This document shows positions 38,800 through 52,595 of a stretch of 64,000 bases of DNA, in pieces. Source of the stretch: Gilliamella sp. wkB308. Lineage in GTDB: Bacteria; Pseudomonadota; Gammaproteobacteria; Enterobacterales; Orbaceae. Made by a program: the position numbers and the translations under genes. The stretch's first letter is position 1. Each line of letters opens with the position of its first letter. A model generated the notes under the pieces. The model was not told the DNA's origin and ran no database searches. It saw only the letters and a program-made list of their open reading frames with translations. The stretch covers positions 62,001-126,000 of the forward strand of contig NZ_LZGN01000034.1 of NCBI RefSeq assembly GCF_001690185.1. The letters run 5' to 3'.

Positions 38800-41700
38800 C
38801 TATTTTACCTTTTCTTGATGTAATAAAATGGGTAATAAAAATTGTCGAGCTGAATAAATAATCTGCTCAATAAGTGGATTGGTTAATTCAGGATATAATC
38901 GGGCATAATAATTATCACATTCTGCTGAATTGAATCCCCCTCCTTGCCAAGTGTTTTTAAGTTGATTGATAGCTTTTTGACTGATTTCAATCTCATTTGT
39001 TTTAGAATTATACGCGGATACTAACCAGTTCCACGCACTTTGAATTGGGAAGAGTAACGGTTGATTAATACCTTGCAAATAGCCTTCGATTAAAGTTGTT
39101 AAAATAATTTGTGCTTGCTCAGGGTTTAAATATTCAAAACGCCATTCACTCTCTTCCCGACCATAGATACGACTATAACTATTCGTGTTTTCTGGATTGG
39201 AGATGCAATAAATAAGATGATCGATCCATAATGTTATGCCATCACGGATCGAAAGTTTCGATGGTCGCCATGTTAAAATTCCATCCTCTTGAACATGGGT
39301 TAACCAGCCTTGCAGTATGTAATGTTGTCCATTAGCAAAAAGGGTTAAATTGACCTCTTCGGCAGTTTGTATCAGGCGTTCTTGGCAAATTTTATTCGCT
39401 AACGATTGCATAGATTCATTTTGTTCATCATAAATAATCTGACCAAAGGCGCCGTCTGGTAACTCGCCGGTTAATGCTAATCGATGATACAAATCTGATT
39501 CTTGGATAGTGTGATCAATTAATTGATTTAAAATTTTTAAATTAAGCTGGTATCGTTCAAAATTATCCAGATTAAAATTTTCAGCATCCGGTAAAGTATC
39601 ATCAAGATAATTAATATAGAAATTGAATCGTTTTTGTAAAAAAAATCTTATGGAGTGTTGATAGAATCGTTTTAATTCATCAAGACTAATGTTATCAATC
39701 GTCATCGCCGAAATATCACTAATGAAGGATTGACTTTCACCTTGCTGTTGTGCTGCCGGTAGCCATTCATTGGCATAGCTTTTAGGCGAATTTAAATAAT
39801 TTTGAGGATTAAATGGTGTGCGCGTATGTATGACACGTAAATTATCGAAACCGTTTGTACTATCTTTGGTATTATCATAGTATTGAACGATATAGTCCCA
39901 TAGTTCATCAATTAATACTGACGGATAACGTTCAGTATTATCTTTAATTTCTCGCCCAATATAACTCATGTAGAGTTGTTTTTGAGCAGATAAAATTGCT
40001 TCTAAAAAAAGATACCGATCATCTGTGCGACGACTTCGATCCCCTCGTCTTGGGTACTGAGCAATCAAATCAAAATCAAGCGGTAGCGATGTTCTAGGAT
40101 AATCACCATCGTTCATGCCTAATAAACATACCACTTTAAAGGGAATCGAACGCATTGGCATCATAGTACAAAAATTGATTTTGCCCACTAAAAAGCGATG
40201 AGCTAAATGATTTTGTTCTAAACGTGATTGCATTGCATCATGTAAAATAGTCATCGATATGTTATCCGCAAAATTTGCTGACAATCCACTGTCAATCAGC
40301 TTTTGCCACTCGTCTTGAATCATCAATAAAATAGATTCACGTTGTTCATTACTAATAAAAAAATCATTGAGTAATTCAAGGCAACAACTTTGCCATTCAA
40401 CTAAAGGTTTGGCTTGACTTAACAATGTTGCCCATTTACAGACTATACTAATAAATTCAGCTAATTGACCAATCAGTTCAGCATCCAAACCGGTTGCGCC
40501 GTCATACGGGAGTATTTGTTGCCAGCTTCCTTGCTCACTGCTCATCGTATAACCAAGCAATAAACGTTCAAGTCCAAATAACCAACTGTGGGCATTTTCA
40601 AGACCATAACGAATACCCGATTCAATGATCCATGTCCTTAAAAGCGTTAATTGTGATTCATTGATCGAAAATTTTTCCGCAATTGCTGGGATCTCCAGTA
40701 AATTAAATAACTCTTCTGCCGTAAATCGACTTTGAGGAAAATTTAAAATCGCAAAAAATGCTTGCACAATGGGATCAATATTTCGAGCTTTCTGATCGGA
40801 AATAGTGAAAGGTAAATAACGTTGACCTTCAGCATTACCAAAAACGGCACGAATATAAGGGATGTATTTATCAATATCTGAAACCATCACAATGCAATCA
40901 CGTAACTCTATGGTTGGATCAGCATCAAAGACAGATAGTAAATAGTCATAGAGTACTTCGACCTCACGCTGTTCGCTATGGCATGCATGAAACGAAATTG
41001 ATTTATCGGTTGAGTCAATGTGAAGTGCTGTTTTATCTGACGGATATAGCTCCAGTATATCTTGCTGAATAGCGTGTAATAAACAAGTGCGATCGTGATC
41101 AACAAACACATCAATATCTTGTTTGTTTTGGAATTCCTGTAATAAAAATAAACAATCCCGTCCTAGTTTACCCCATGACGTTAGAAGTGAATTTGGGATT
41201 TTATCGGGTGTATTTTGTATGTCAGTTAGCTGTTTTTCGACAATATCTCCCCAATACCATTTGCAAGGATTGTTAAACATCAAATGCACATCGATATGTT
41301 TTCCAAGTGCTGAGAGTAGCGAAAGATAAATGGGTGGAAGGGAAGTAATACCAAAAATGAAAATACGGTTAGGTAACGTGTTTAATTTTTTTTTATCAAA
41401 ATGATCATCCAATAAGATATCAAGCATTTGTTGGTAGATATTTGCACGGTGATACGGTTGACTAATGGCTATTAATTGTCTCCACAGTTCCGCTTGCCAA
41501 ATTTCATCGGGATGATGATTTAATTCGACCACGGTTTTATTCGATTCCCATTTTGCTAGCCAGTCAGGGCGATAAACTAAGTACTGATCGTATAAACGAG
41601 CAATACGTGTTGCCAGTTGATATAACTTCCTTTCTGTTTTATCTATATTGAGATAATGTTTGAGTGCACTAAATTCCGGCTTATCAATGAGTTGAGGCAG

Positions 41701-41994
41701 TAAATAAAATAGACGCCAAGTCATGGCTTCAGGATTAAAACTGTTTTCAATCGGCGAATCCGGTAATAAAGATTGATAAACTTGCCAGATAAACTGAGTT
41801 GGATAAGGAAAAGCAATGTTTGCCACAATACCAAGTGCATCAGCAAGCTCGATCTGCAACCATTGCGCCATGCCTTGGCTTTGCACAATCACCATATCGG
41901 GCATGAACACATTTTCTAATGGTTGTCTTTGCATCAATTCACTCACCAATGATTTGAGCAGATCGACTTGATTTGAATGATAAATGGTAAACAT
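38800..41994 (-). CDS. recC: RecC, exodeoxyribonuclease V gamma subunit
   Basis: Chi-recognising subunit of the RecBCD helicase-nuclease. It has 1064 residues from ATG 41994 (E. coli 1122). The start block MFTIYHSNQVDLLKSLVSEL and the QSQGMAQWLQIELADALGI and YLVYRPDWLAKWE blocks match RecC closely; CLLGMNDGDYPR is in the C-terminal half. A TTG at 42024 would add ten unconserved residues. recB, recD and ptrA, which flank recC in enterics, are not in the window, so the recBCD genes are dispersed here. Confidence 0.95.
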   Translation of the reverse strand: MFTIYHSNQVDLLKSLVSELMQRQPLENVFMPDMVIVQSQGMAQWLQIELADALGIVANIAFPYPTQFIWQVYQSLLPDSPIENSFNPEAMTWRLFYLLPQLIDKPEFSALKHYLNIDKTERKLYQLATRIARLYDQYLVYRPDWLAKWESNKTVVELNHHPDEIWQAELWRQLIAISQPYHRANIYQQMLDILLDDHFDKKKLNTLPNRIFIFGITSLPPIYLSLLSALGKHIDVHLMFNNPCKWYWGDIVEKQLTDIQNTPDKIPNSLLTSWGKLGRDCLFLLQEFQNKQDIDVFVDHDRTCLLHAIQQDILELYPSDKTALHIDSTDKSISFHACHSEQREVEVLYDYLLSVFDADPTIELRDCIVMVSDIDKYIPYIRAVFGNAEGQRYLPFTISDQKARNIDPIVQAFFAILNFPQSRFTAEELFNLLEIPAIAEKFSINESQLTLLRTWIIESGIRYGLENAHSWLFGLERLLLGYTMSSEQGSWQQILPYDGATGLDAELIGQLAEFISIVCKWATLLSQAKPLVEWQSCCLELLNDFFISNEQRESILLMIQDEWQKLIDSGLSANFADNISMTILHDAMQSRLEQNHLAHRFLVGKINFCTMMPMRSIPFKVVCLLGMNDGDYPRTSLPLDFDLIAQYPRRGDRSRRTDDRYLFLEAILSAQKQLYMSYIGREIKDNTERYPSVLIDELWDYIVQYYDNTKDSTNGFDNLRVIHTRTPFNPQNYLNSPKSYANEWLPAAQQQGESQSFISDISAMTIDNISLDELKRFYQHSIRFFLQKRFNFYINYLDDTLPDAENFNLDNFERYQLNLKILNQLIDHTIQESDLYHRLALTGELPDGAFGQIIYDEQNESMQSLANKICQERLIQTAEEVNLTLFANGQHYILQGWLTHVQEDGILTWRPSKLSIRDGITLWIDHLIYCISNPENTNSYSRIYGREESEWRFEYLNPEQAQIILTTLIEGYLQGINQPLLFPIQSAWNWLVSAYNSKTNEIEISQKAINQLKNTWQGGGFNSAECDNYYARLYPELTNPLIEQIIYSARQFLLPILLHQEKVK

Positions 41995-42351
41995 AGTCGC
42001 TTTAAATTCGAAAAGATTATTCAAAATTATCGCTGATAGTGACTAATAAATCTAGTAGCCTATCTTCATAGAAAACAAATTTTGGGTCTTTATAATTTTA
42101 AACTTAATGGGTATCATTAAAGAAAAACACACACAAAACGTTCATTATTTATCTTAATCAAAGTAAATTTTGCAGTTTGCTGAACGTATTCTCATATTTA
42201 ATTATTTTTATTTATGACATAAAAATTTAACAATATAAAAAAAGATGAGTTAATTATTCAATTCAATTACAAAAGTAATAAACGGTTTTACTTCACAGTG
42301 TGAATATGAAAACTTGTCGTTATTGGGGTACTGAACAGGACTATTGGAAAA
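41995..42351. other. About 360 bases without a gene upstream of recC
   Basis: AT-rich. It should contain the recC promoter, but none is clear. A 43-codon plus-strand frame from 42307 (MKTCRYWGTEQDYW) overlaps the atp terminator and atpC and is not credible as a gene. Confidence 0.5.
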
Positions 42352-42389
42352 GCAGAAAAGATTACAAAACTAATTTTTGTAACCTTTTT
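42352..42389 (-). terminator. Intrinsic terminator of the atp operon
   Basis: On the minus strand AAAAGGTTACAAAA pairs with TTTTGTAATCTTTT (14 bp, one G-U) and runs into T. It lies 18 bases after atpC. Confidence 0.75.
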
Positions 42390-42405
42390 GATTTTAATAA
42401 CGAAA

Positions 42406-42831
42406 CTATTGTCCAATACGGCGTGTTAATTCGATAACACGCATTTTAGCTAAAGCTTTTGACAATTCAGCAGAGGCTTGTGCAAATGACATATCATCAC
42501 TTGGATGATTAATATGTTCTTGGGCACGTCTGACTGCTTCTTGTGCTCTGGCTTCATCTAAGTCTTCGCCTCGAATAGCCGTATCCGCTAAGATTGTTAC
42601 TATATTGGGTTGAACTTCTAATATACCACCCGATAGGTAGATAAATTCTTCTTCACCATTGAGTTTCACAATACCTACCATACCTGGTTTAATGGTGGTA
42701 AGCAGTGGTGTATGACCCGGGTAAATACCAAGTTCACCTTCAATACCTGTGACTCTGATTCGCTGAACATCACCCGAAAATAGGTGAGATTCAGCACTAA
42801 CAACTTCTAATTGATAGGAAGTTAGTGCCAT
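42406..42831 (-). CDS. atpC: ATP synthase epsilon subunit
   Basis: F1 central-stalk subunit, 141 residues (E. coli 139). A beta-sandwich N-terminal domain ([31 protein letters not shown]) and a C-terminal helical hairpin that regulates ATPase activity. The ATG at 42831 has GGAG nine bases upstream. Last gene of the atp operon. Confidence 0.97.
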   Translation of the reverse strand: MALTSYQLEVVSAESHLFSGDVQRIRVTGIEGELGIYPGHTPLLTTIKPGMVGIVKLNGEEEFIYLSGGILEVQPNIVTILADTAIRGEDLDEARAQEAVRRAQEHINHPSDDMSFAQASAELSKALAKMRVIELTRRIGQ

Positions 42832-42857
42832 AATACTATCTCCGTTCAATGAATCTC

Positions 42858-44267
<1,410 letters not shown>

Positions 44268-44289
44268 CTATAAGCCAATATATTTAGCA

Positions 44290-45159
44290 TTAACCTGAAA
44301 CAGCAGCTGCGCCCGATACAATATCAATCAATTCATTGGTAATCGCACCTTGACGTGCTTTGTTATACACAATTTGTAATTCATTGATTAAATTTGCACC
44401 ATTATCGGTTGCTGCTTTCATGGCCACCATTCTTGCTGCTTGTTCACTCGCTAGATTTTCTACCACAGCTTGATAAACCTGTGATTCAATATAACGACGT
44501 AAAATCACATCTAAAAGCGATTTAGCATCAGGCTCATAAATATAATCCCATGTTGAAGCAGTGAGTTTTTTATCTTCTGAATGTGGTAATGGTAATAATT
44601 GCTGAATAGTCGGTTTTTGCGACATGGTATTAATAAATCTATTCGTTGCGATATATAATCTATCAATTTTCCCATTATCATACGACTCAAGCATCGTTTT
44701 TACTGGACCTATCAAATCAGATAATTCTGGTTCATCACCTAAATTAGTCACTTGGGTTAAAATGTTTGTTTTTACTGATGAGAAAAACGAAACCCCTCGT
44801 GAACCAATTAATGCGACATCTGCTTCTACACCTTTTTCCTGCCATGCTGACATATCAGCAACGACAGTTTTAAAAAGATTGATATTTAAACCACCACATA
44901 AACCACGATCGGTTGAAATAATAAGATAACCAACTCGTTTTACATCCCTTTCTTCTAAATAAGGATGTTTGGCACCTATTTGAGCTAACGCTAAATGTCC
45001 AATTACTTCACGAATCATTTCGGCATATGGGCGAGAAGATGCCATTCTATCTTGCGTTTTACGCATTTTGGAATTGGCAACCATTTCCATTGCTTTTGTG
45101 ATCTTTTGCGTACTTTGGATACTGGCAATTTTCGTTCTGATCTCTTTTGCATTAGCCAT
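44290..45159 (-). CDS. atpG: ATP synthase gamma subunit
   Basis: Rotor shaft of F1, 289 residues (E. coli 287). The N-terminal helix ([23 protein letters not shown]) and the C-terminal helix ([25 protein letters not shown]) form the coiled-coil axle; DRGLCGGLN is in the Rossmann part. Confidence 0.98.
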   Translation of the reverse strand: MANAKEIRTKIASIQSTQKITKAMEMVANSKMRKTQDRMASSRPYAEMIREVIGHLALAQIGAKHPYLEERDVKRVGYLIISTDRGLCGGLNINLFKTVVADMSAWQEKGVEADVALIGSRGVSFFSSVKTNILTQVTNLGDEPELSDLIGPVKTMLESYDNGKIDRLYIATNRFINTMSQKPTIQQLLPLPHSEDKKLTASTWDYIYEPDAKSLLDVILRRYIESQVYQAVVENLASEQAARMVAMKAATDNGANLINELQIVYNKARQGAITNELIDIVSGAAAVSG

Positions 45160-45173
45160 TTGTTACCTCACCC

Positions 45174-46715
45174 TTACCAAGTTTGAGTTGATTTAAAGCT
45201 ATCAAGCATTGCTTTTAACTTACTTTCAATCTCATCATTGTAATTGCCTGTCTCGTCAATCTGTTTAACAAAATCGGCATATTGACTATGCGCATAAGCT
45301 AGTAGTGCTGCTTCAAATGGTAAAACCTTAGCGAGTTCAACATCTTCAAGATAACCACGCTCTGCTGCATAAAGAACAATTGATTGTTCAGCAACTGTCA
45401 TTGGTGAGTATTGCTTTTGTTTCAATAATTCTGTTACTTTTTCACCATGACTTAATTGGTTTCTTGTTGCTTCATCTAAATCAGATGCAAACTGAGAAAA
45501 CGCAGCTAATTCACGATATTGTGCAAGGGCTGTACGAATACCACCAGATAATTTTTTCATTATCTTAGTTTGCGCAGCACCACCTACACGAGAAACCGAA
45601 ATACCCGGATTAACCGCAGGACGGATACCAGAGTTAAACAAGCTGGTTTCTAAGAATATCTGACCATCAGTAATTGAAATTACGTTGGTTGGTACGAACG
45701 CTGAAACGTCACCAGCTTGGGTTTCAATAATTGGTAGCGCCGTTAATGAACCTGTTTTACCTTTCACTTCACCTTTGGTGAACTCTTCAACATACGCTTG
45801 GTTAACACGTGCTGCACGTTCAAGTAAACGTGAGTGAAGATAGAACACGTCACCCGGATAAGCTTCACGTCCAGGTGGACGACGAAGTAACAATGAAATT
45901 TGACGGTAAGCAACTGCTTGTTTAGATAAATCATCATAAACAATTAACGCATCTTGACCACGATCACGGAAGTACTCGCCCATTGCACAACCTGCGTACG
46001 GCGCTAAGTATTGTAATGCCGCTGATTCAGAAGCGGATGCAACAACAACAATGGTATTTTTTAGTGCACCATGTTCTTCAAGTTTACGTACAACATTGGC
46101 AATGGTTGATTGTTTTTGACCAATGGCAACATAGATACATTTAACACCTGAGTTACGTTGGTTAATAATTGCGTCGATTGCTAATGCGGTTTTACCGGTT
46201 TGTCGGTCACCGATGATAAGTTCACGTTGACCACGTCCGATAGGAATCATTGAGTCAACGGCTTTATAACCCGTTTGTAATGCTTGGTCAACCGATTGAC
46301 GGTCGATAACACCAGGGGCGACGACTTCAACAGGTGAAAACCCATCATGTTGAATTGAACCCTTACCGTCGATTGGTTCACCAAGGGTATTAATAACCCG
46401 ACCTAATAGACCATCGCCGACAGGTACTTCTAAAATACGACCAGTACATTGTACTTTCATCCCTTCGGATAGATCTTCGTATGGTCCCATAACGACTGCA
46501 CCGACAGAATCTCTTTCAAGGTTTAACGCCATTGCGTAACGATTTCCTGGTAGTGAAATCATTTCACCTTGCATGACATCGGTTAATCCGTGGATTCGAA
46601 GGATACCATCACTTACCGATATGATCGTTCCTTCATTGTGAGCGTTACTCACAATATTGAACTGAGCAATACGCTCTTTAATTAGTTCACTTATTTCAGT
46701 TGAATTTAGCTGCAT
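45174..46715 (-). CDS. atpA: ATP synthase alpha subunit
   Basis: Non-catalytic nucleotide-binding F1 subunit, 513 residues, the E. coli length. P-loop [13 protein letters not shown] and the C-terminal signature with the arginine finger in [17 protein letters not shown]. Start block [19 protein letters not shown] is typical. Spaced 14 bases from atpG and 11 from atpH. Confidence 0.99.
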   Translation of the reverse strand: MQLNSTEISELIKERIAQFNIVSNAHNEGTIISVSDGILRIHGLTDVMQGEMISLPGNRYAMALNLERDSVGAVVMGPYEDLSEGMKVQCTGRILEVPVGDGLLGRVINTLGEPIDGKGSIQHDGFSPVEVVAPGVIDRQSVDQALQTGYKAVDSMIPIGRGQRELIIGDRQTGKTALAIDAIINQRNSGVKCIYVAIGQKQSTIANVVRKLEEHGALKNTIVVVASASESAALQYLAPYAGCAMGEYFRDRGQDALIVYDDLSKQAVAYRQISLLLRRPPGREAYPGDVFYLHSRLLERAARVNQAYVEEFTKGEVKGKTGSLTALPIIETQAGDVSAFVPTNVISITDGQIFLETSLFNSGIRPAVNPGISVSRVGGAAQTKIMKKLSGGIRTALAQYRELAAFSQFASDLDEATRNQLSHGEKVTELLKQKQYSPMTVAEQSIVLYAAERGYLEDVELAKVLPFEAALLAYAHSQYADFVKQIDETGNYNDEIESKLKAMLDSFKSTQTW

Positions 46716-46726
46716 TATCAGTCCCC

Positions 46727-47260
46727 TTAAGACTGTAGAGCGTCATTTAATCTTGTTAAACGCCCTCTGATACTACTATCAATAACCATATCGCCCGTAC
46801 GAATAATAAAACCAGAAATGAGCGATGGATCAATATGACATTTTAGTTTTACTTTTCGTGATAAACGTTTTTCGACAGCGATAGAAATCTTATCAAGTTG
46901 TTCGTTAGACAGTGCTTGTGCCGAAATGACATCGACATCAGCTTGAGCTTCTCTCTCTGAACAATATTGTTCAAACAGTGTTAGCACTTCGGGAAGAAGT
47001 GATAACCGTTTGTTTTCAGACATAATCTTAATAAAATTAGTACTAAACTCATCTAATACATCTTTACAGATATTGATGAGTAAATTAGCAACCGAATCGG
47101 CTTTCATGTCAGATGTCAAAATACTGCGAATTTGCTCATTTTGACTAACTTCAGATGTTAGCACTAACATTTTATGCCAAGATTCGATGTTATTTTTTTC
47201 TACCGCAAACTCAAAAGCAGCTTTAGCATAAGGGCGAGCAATTGTAATTAAGTCTGCCAT
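46727..47260 (-). CDS. atpH: ATP synthase delta subunit
   Basis: Peripheral stalk cap joining F1 to the b dimer, 177 residues, the E. coli length. Typical N-terminal [15 protein letters not shown] and C-terminal [26 protein letters not shown]. Confidence 0.97.
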   Translation of the reverse strand: MADLITIARPYAKAAFEFAVEKNNIESWHKMLVLTSEVSQNEQIRSILTSDMKADSVANLLINICKDVLDEFSTNFIKIMSENKRLSLLPEVLTLFEQYCSEREAQADVDVISAQALSNEQLDKISIAVEKRLSRKVKLKCHIDPSLISGFIIRTGDMVIDSSIRGRLTRLNDALQS

Positions 47261-47273
47261 TGCTCTAGTCTCC

Positions 47274-47744
47274 TTATAATTCAGCTACGAGTTTATCAAT
47301 GATGTCGCTATTTGCGGCTTCATTAACAGAGCGTTCAATAATTTTTTCTGCACCAGCAATAGCAAGTGTAGCGACTTGTTGTTTAAGCTCTTCTTTAGCT
47401 CGTTTACGTTCAGCCTCTACTTCAGCAAATCCTTGCGCAACAATTCGTTCTTTTTCTCGAATTGCTTCTTGTTGTGCTTCTTCAAGAATAATTGCTTTGC
47501 GTTTATTGGCTTGCTCTATAATTGCATTAGCCTCAACCTTAGCCTGTTGCATTAAGTCAGATGTATTTGCTTTGGCTAATTCCAAATCTTTTTTTGCTGT
47601 TTCTGCTGAAGCAAGTCCATCAGCTATCTCTTTTTGACGTTTTTCAATCGCAGCGATAACAGGAGGCCAAACAAACTTCATACAGAACCAAACAAACAAT
47701 ACAAATGTTATTGCTTGGCCGAGGAGAGTTGCGTTCATATTCAT
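47274..47744 (-). CDS. atpF: ATP synthase b subunit
   Basis: Peripheral stalk, 156 residues as in E. coli. One N-terminal membrane segment ([20 protein letters not shown]) followed by a long charged coiled coil rich in Ala, Glu and Lys. Confidence 0.98.
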   Translation of the reverse strand: MNMNATLLGQAITFVLFVWFCMKFVWPPVIAAIEKRQKEIADGLASAETAKKDLELAKANTSDLMQQAKVEANAIIEQANKRKAIILEEAQQEAIREKERIVAQGFAEVEAERKRAKEELKQQVATLAIAGAEKIIERSVNEAANSDIIDKLVAEL

Positions 47745-47768
47745 GAGACGATTCCTCTTAGATTTTTA

Positions 47769-48822
<1,054 letters not shown>

Positions 48823-48908
48823 TTACTTATTCCTAAAAATAAAAAATATTACAATGTTTTATCTATATTAAAAGGTATAGACAATCGCTGTAATAACCCT
48901 AAGCTAGT

Positions 48909-48939
48909 ATTTTAAACCCAATTACCTATATAAAGTCAA
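48909..48939 (-). promoter_or_regulatory. Candidate promoter of the atp operon
   Basis: On the minus strand: TTGACT (48934-48939), then TTTAAA at 17-base spacing or TAAAAT at 19. The start would be about 90-100 bases before atpB. It is the best -35 in the gap. Confidence 0.5.
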
Positions 48940-49071
48940 CAAATTATTAACAAAATAAATAAATTCAACACTTTTTACTAAAAAACTGTAAATTAACAGA
49001 GCTTGCTTAATAAACTCATCAAACGTATTGATTTATTAAAAACACATTATTACATATAAAAAATATTATTT

Positions 49072-50403
49072 TTAAGCTTTAACAGCTAGCGCAATACGTT
49101 CTGCCAATTTTTGTACTTCGGTTTCTTCGCTGCCTTCAACCATTACTCTAATGAGAGGTTCTGTTCCAGATTTGCGAATTAATACCCGCCCGTTACCATC
49201 AAGTTCTTTTTCAACTTCCTCTATTGCTAGTTTTACTGCTGAATTTTTTAATGGATCACTTTTTTCGGTATAGTGAACATTAATTAATACTTGAGGTAAC
49301 ATTATCATGCCACTACATAAATCAGATAAAGACATATCGTTGCGAACCATAGCACTTAAAACTTGTAGACCGGCAATAATACCATCGCCTGTTGTTGTTT
49401 TATCTAATAGCAAAACATGACCTGAGTTTTCAGCCCCTAAACGCCATTTCTTCTCAATAAGCTTTTCAAGAACATAACGGTCACCAACTTTAGCACGAGC
49501 AAAAGGTATGCCAAGGTTTTTAAGTGCTATTTCCAGTCCCATATTACTCATTAATGTACCAACAACACCACCTTTTAGTTGACCTTGTCTGAGTGCTTCG
49601 CGAGCAATGATATAAATAATCTGATCGCCATCAATTTTTCGACCTTCATGGTCAACCATTATAATGCGATCACCATCTCCGTCTAATGCAAAACCTAAAT
49701 CTGCTTGTTCATCAATAACTCGTTTTGACAATTCTCTGACATCAGTAGCACCACAATTTTCATTGATATTTACACCGTCAGGTTCACAGCCAATTTTGAT
49801 GACTTTTGCGCCTAGCTCACGCAATACTTTTGGCGCAATATGATAGGTTGCGCCATTCGCACAATCGACTACAATTTTCAGACCCGATAGACTTAGCGCA
49901 TGATCAAAGGTACTTTTACAAAATTCGATATAACGACCTGCAGCATCAGTAATACGGCTGGCACGTCCTAATTGTTTGGATTCGACACAATCTATCTCTT
50001 TTTCTAACTCTGCTTCAATTTCTAACTCAATTGAATCAGCAAGTTTTTTTCCTTCGGTGGAAAAAAATTTAATACCATTATCGTAAAAAGGATTATGTGA
50101 AGCAGAAATGACAACACCGGCATCAGCTCGAAAAGTACGAGTTAAATAAGCGATAGCAGGCGTTGGCATTGGTCCGGTAAAAGCAGTAGCAACACCGGCA
50201 GACGCAAATCCTGCTTCAAGTGCTGATTCAAGCATGTAGCCTGATATACGCGTATCTTTTCCGATTAAAACTTTTTTTACACCATCTTTAGCTAATATGC
50301 GTCCAGCTGCCCAACCTAATTTAAGAGCAAAATCGGGAGTGATAGGATATTGTCCAACTTTACCTCGTATCCCATCAGTACCAAAATATTTTCGATTAGA
50401 CAT
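49072..50403 (-). CDS. glmM: Phosphoglucosamine mutase
   Basis: Converts glucosamine-6-phosphate to glucosamine-1-phosphate for UDP-GlcNAc synthesis. It has 443 residues (E. coli 445). Phospho-Ser102 is in VISASHNP, the metal loop is [11 protein letters not shown], and the C-terminal phosphate loop [12 protein letters not shown] is present. In enterics it follows folP near ftsH; here it stands alone between atpB and tyrA. Confidence 0.98.
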   Translation of the reverse strand: MSNRKYFGTDGIRGKVGQYPITPDFALKLGWAAGRILAKDGVKKVLIGKDTRISGYMLESALEAGFASAGVATAFTGPMPTPAIAYLTRTFRADAGVVISASHNPFYDNGIKFFSTEGKKLADSIELEIEAELEKEIDCVESKQLGRASRITDAAGRYIEFCKSTFDHALSLSGLKIVVDCANGATYHIAPKVLRELGAKVIKIGCEPDGVNINENCGATDVRELSKRVIDEQADLGFALDGDGDRIIMVDHEGRKIDGDQIIYIIAREALRQGQLKGGVVGTLMSNMGLEIALKNLGIPFARAKVGDRYVLEKLIEKKWRLGAENSGHVLLLDKTTTGDGIIAGLQVLSAMVRNDMSLSDLCSGMIMLPQVLINVHYTEKSDPLKNSAVKLAIEEVEKELDGNGRVLIRKSGTEPLIRVMVEGSEETEVQKLAERIALAVKA

Positions 50404-50521
50404 TTTATTTCCTCATACTAAATTTTATTTCTAATAATAATTTTATTGATAAATAATTACATAAGATTTTTGTGCTAATTATAATTTATGATGTCGGATG
50501 TTATATTTATGCATAATAAAA

Positions 50522-51643
50522 TTATTCTCTATTATCATTAGCGAATTTTAATAGAACTTGGCTTTCTTTGATAAAACGTTGTGCATAGCTACCAAACCAT
50601 TTGGTGACTTCATTAAAATTTTCAACAAATTTTGCCTTATCACGTTGCTCAATCAATTCAACCATTTGTCCAAAGCGCTGATAATAGCGTTTAATTAATT
50701 TGATATTATCATCTGATGCCATAATGATATCGGCATACAGTTCAGGATCTTGAGCAAATAATCTGCCAACCATCATCAGTTCAAGGCGATATATAGGAGA
50801 AGAAAGGGCAATTAATTTCTCTAAATCAACATGTTCTTGCTGTAAATTAACACCATAAGAAAAAGAGGTGAAATGGCGTAATGCTTGAATAAATGACATG
50901 CATTTGTCATGCTCTTTGGCACTGATAGCACATAAATTTGCCCCCCAAATTCGCATTTGATCAATAAGCCATTGGTATTTTTCAGGGTCTCGTCCTTCAC
51001 AATACACTATAATTTGTTTCGCTAAATTAGGTACATCAGGACCAAACATAGGGTGTAAGCCGACGACAGGGCCAGGATGTTTTTCTAACATGGCTTGAAG
51101 CGGTTTTACTTTGATAGAAGTGAAATCGGTTAATATACAATTTTTAGGTAGAGTCGGTAATTGTCGAATGATTTCACAGGTTTTATTAATTGGTACGGTC
51201 ACAATGACTGCAGCAGCATCAGCAACAACTTCTGCGGCTTGGTGCATAGTTTTGGAACCTAATGTTTTTACTTCATAACCAGATAGGGTGAATAATTGCG
51301 CAAATAATCGCCCCATTTGTCCATTGCCACCGATAATAACAATTGACCCTCGGCCTTTATAAACTTTTTTAAAACCTTTGTCGTTTTCACTAATATAAGA
51401 CTCTCGCATTAGTCGTCGTAATATATCTTCGATTAGTGCTGGAGAAATACCTAAATTTTCTGCTTCTAGCCTTCTTTTCGCTAACATCTCAGCTTCACGT
51501 TTAGGATCATAGATTGGAATACCATATTTGCTTTTTACTTCGCCAACTTCTTCGACTAAGGCTAATCGCTGAGTAATGAGTGATAAAATTGATTTATCGA
51601 CCTCATCAATTTTATCGCGTAGTTCAAGTAATTCCGTTGTCAT
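50522..51643 (-). CDS. tyrA: Bifunctional chorismate mutase / prephenate dehydrogenase (T-protein)
   Basis: Two steps of tyrosine synthesis. It has 373 residues from ATG 51643, equal to E. coli TyrA. The N-terminal AroQ mutase ([34 protein letters not shown]) joins an NAD-binding dehydrogenase ([16 protein letters not shown]) with the catalytic His in [14 protein letters not shown] at 51664 would add seven residues. aroF is not adjacent, unlike in E. coli. Divergent from xthA. Confidence 0.97.
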   Translation of the reverse strand: MTTELLELRDKIDEVDKSILSLITQRLALVEEVGEVKSKYGIPIYDPKREAEMLAKRRLEAENLGISPALIEDILRRLMRESYISENDKGFKKVYKGRGSIVIIGGNGQMGRLFAQLFTLSGYEVKTLGSKTMHQAAEVVADAAAVIVTVPINKTCEIIRQLPTLPKNCILTDFTSIKVKPLQAMLEKHPGPVVGLHPMFGPDVPNLAKQIIVYCEGRDPEKYQWLIDQMRIWGANLCAISAKEHDKCMSFIQALRHFTSFSYGVNLQQEHVDLEKLIALSSPIYRLELMMVGRLFAQDPELYADIIMASDDNIKLIKRYYQRFGQMVELIEQRDKAKFVENFNEVTKWFGSYAQRFIKESQVLLKFANDNRE

Positions 51644-51758
51644 ATTCGGTGATTCCTTTATCACAAATGGTAGCTTTTACTGTAATAGCTTAACAGTATA
51701 TCGTATTTTTGATAGCATGGTTAAATCTAAACATCAAATCGAATATAATAAATTTATC

Positions 51759-52565
51759 ATGAAAGTTATCTCATTTAATATTAATAGTCTGCGTGCACGC
51801 ATTCATCAGTTAGCTGCAATTATCGATAAACATCAGCCCGACATTATTGGTTTACAAGAAACCAAAGTTCACAATGATCAATTTCCTGTCGAAGAGTTAG
51901 CGCAATTTGGTTATCACTTACATTATCATGGTCAAAAAGGACATTATGGTGTTGCGTTATTAACCAAACAAAAACCAATATCAGTGCAGTGTGGCTTTCC
52001 AACCGATAGTGATGATGCGCAGTGTCGTTTAATTATGGCAGAGTTACCGACCAACCAAGGAAATTTAACTGTGATAAATGGCTATTTTCCTCAGGGTGAA
52101 AGTATGCATCATGAAGTTAAATATCCTGCCAAACGTAAGTTTTATCATGATTTGATTGATTATTTACGGCAACATCAATTGAGTAATCAGTTATCCTTGA
52201 TAATGGGAGATATGAATATTTGCCCAACCGATTTAGATATCGGTATTTCTGATGATAGTCGTAAACGTTGGTTACGAACTGGTAAATGTTCATTTTTACC
52301 AGAAGAGCGGGAATGGATGGATAATTTAATGTCATTAGGCTTTACCGATACTTACCGTCATGCACATCCAACCGAACAAGACTATTCATGGTTTGATTAT
52401 CGATCTAAAGGTTTTGATACCTTTACTGGACTGCGCATCGATTTAATTTTAGCTAGTCAAAAATTGTTATCCTATTGTCAGCAAACTGGCATCGATTATG
52501 ATATTCGAGCCATGGACAAACCGTCTGATCATGCGCCAATTTGGGCAGAATTCGATTTAACATAA
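51759..52565 (+). CDS. xthA: Exonuclease III (AP endonuclease)
   Basis: Cuts at abasic sites and degrades 3' ends in duplex DNA. It has 268 residues, the E. coli length. Catalytic Glu34 in [19 protein letters not shown] with the Asp-Asn pair, and the C-terminal His in KPSDHAPIW. The ATG at 51759 matches the family start; the frame is open further upstream, but that part is unlike any homologue and overlaps tyrA. Followed by xseA after 30 bases. Confidence 0.97.
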   Translation: MKVISFNINSLRARIHQLAAIIDKHQPDIIGLQETKVHNDQFPVEELAQFGYHLHYHGQKGHYGVALLTKQKPISVQCGFPTDSDDAQCRLIMAELPTNQGNLTVINGYFPQGESMHHEVKYPAKRKFYHDLIDYLRQHQLSNQLSLIMGDMNICPTDLDIGISDDSRKRWLRTGKCSFLPEEREWMDNLMSLGFTDTYRHAHPTEQDYSWFDYRSKGFDTFTGLRIDLILASQKLLSYCQQTGIDYDIRAMDKPSDHAPIWAEFDLT

Positions 52566-52595
52566 ATTTTTAGTGTCATTAAGAAGGATGAGTAC

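Noticed and set aside
42307..42438. 43-codon plus-strand frame (MKTCRYWGTEQ)
   Set aside because: Runs through the atp terminator and antisense into atpC; no ribosome site.
51576..51758. Upstream extension of xthA
   Set aside because: Overlaps tyrA antisense; from 51759 the protein matches the E. coli length exactly.
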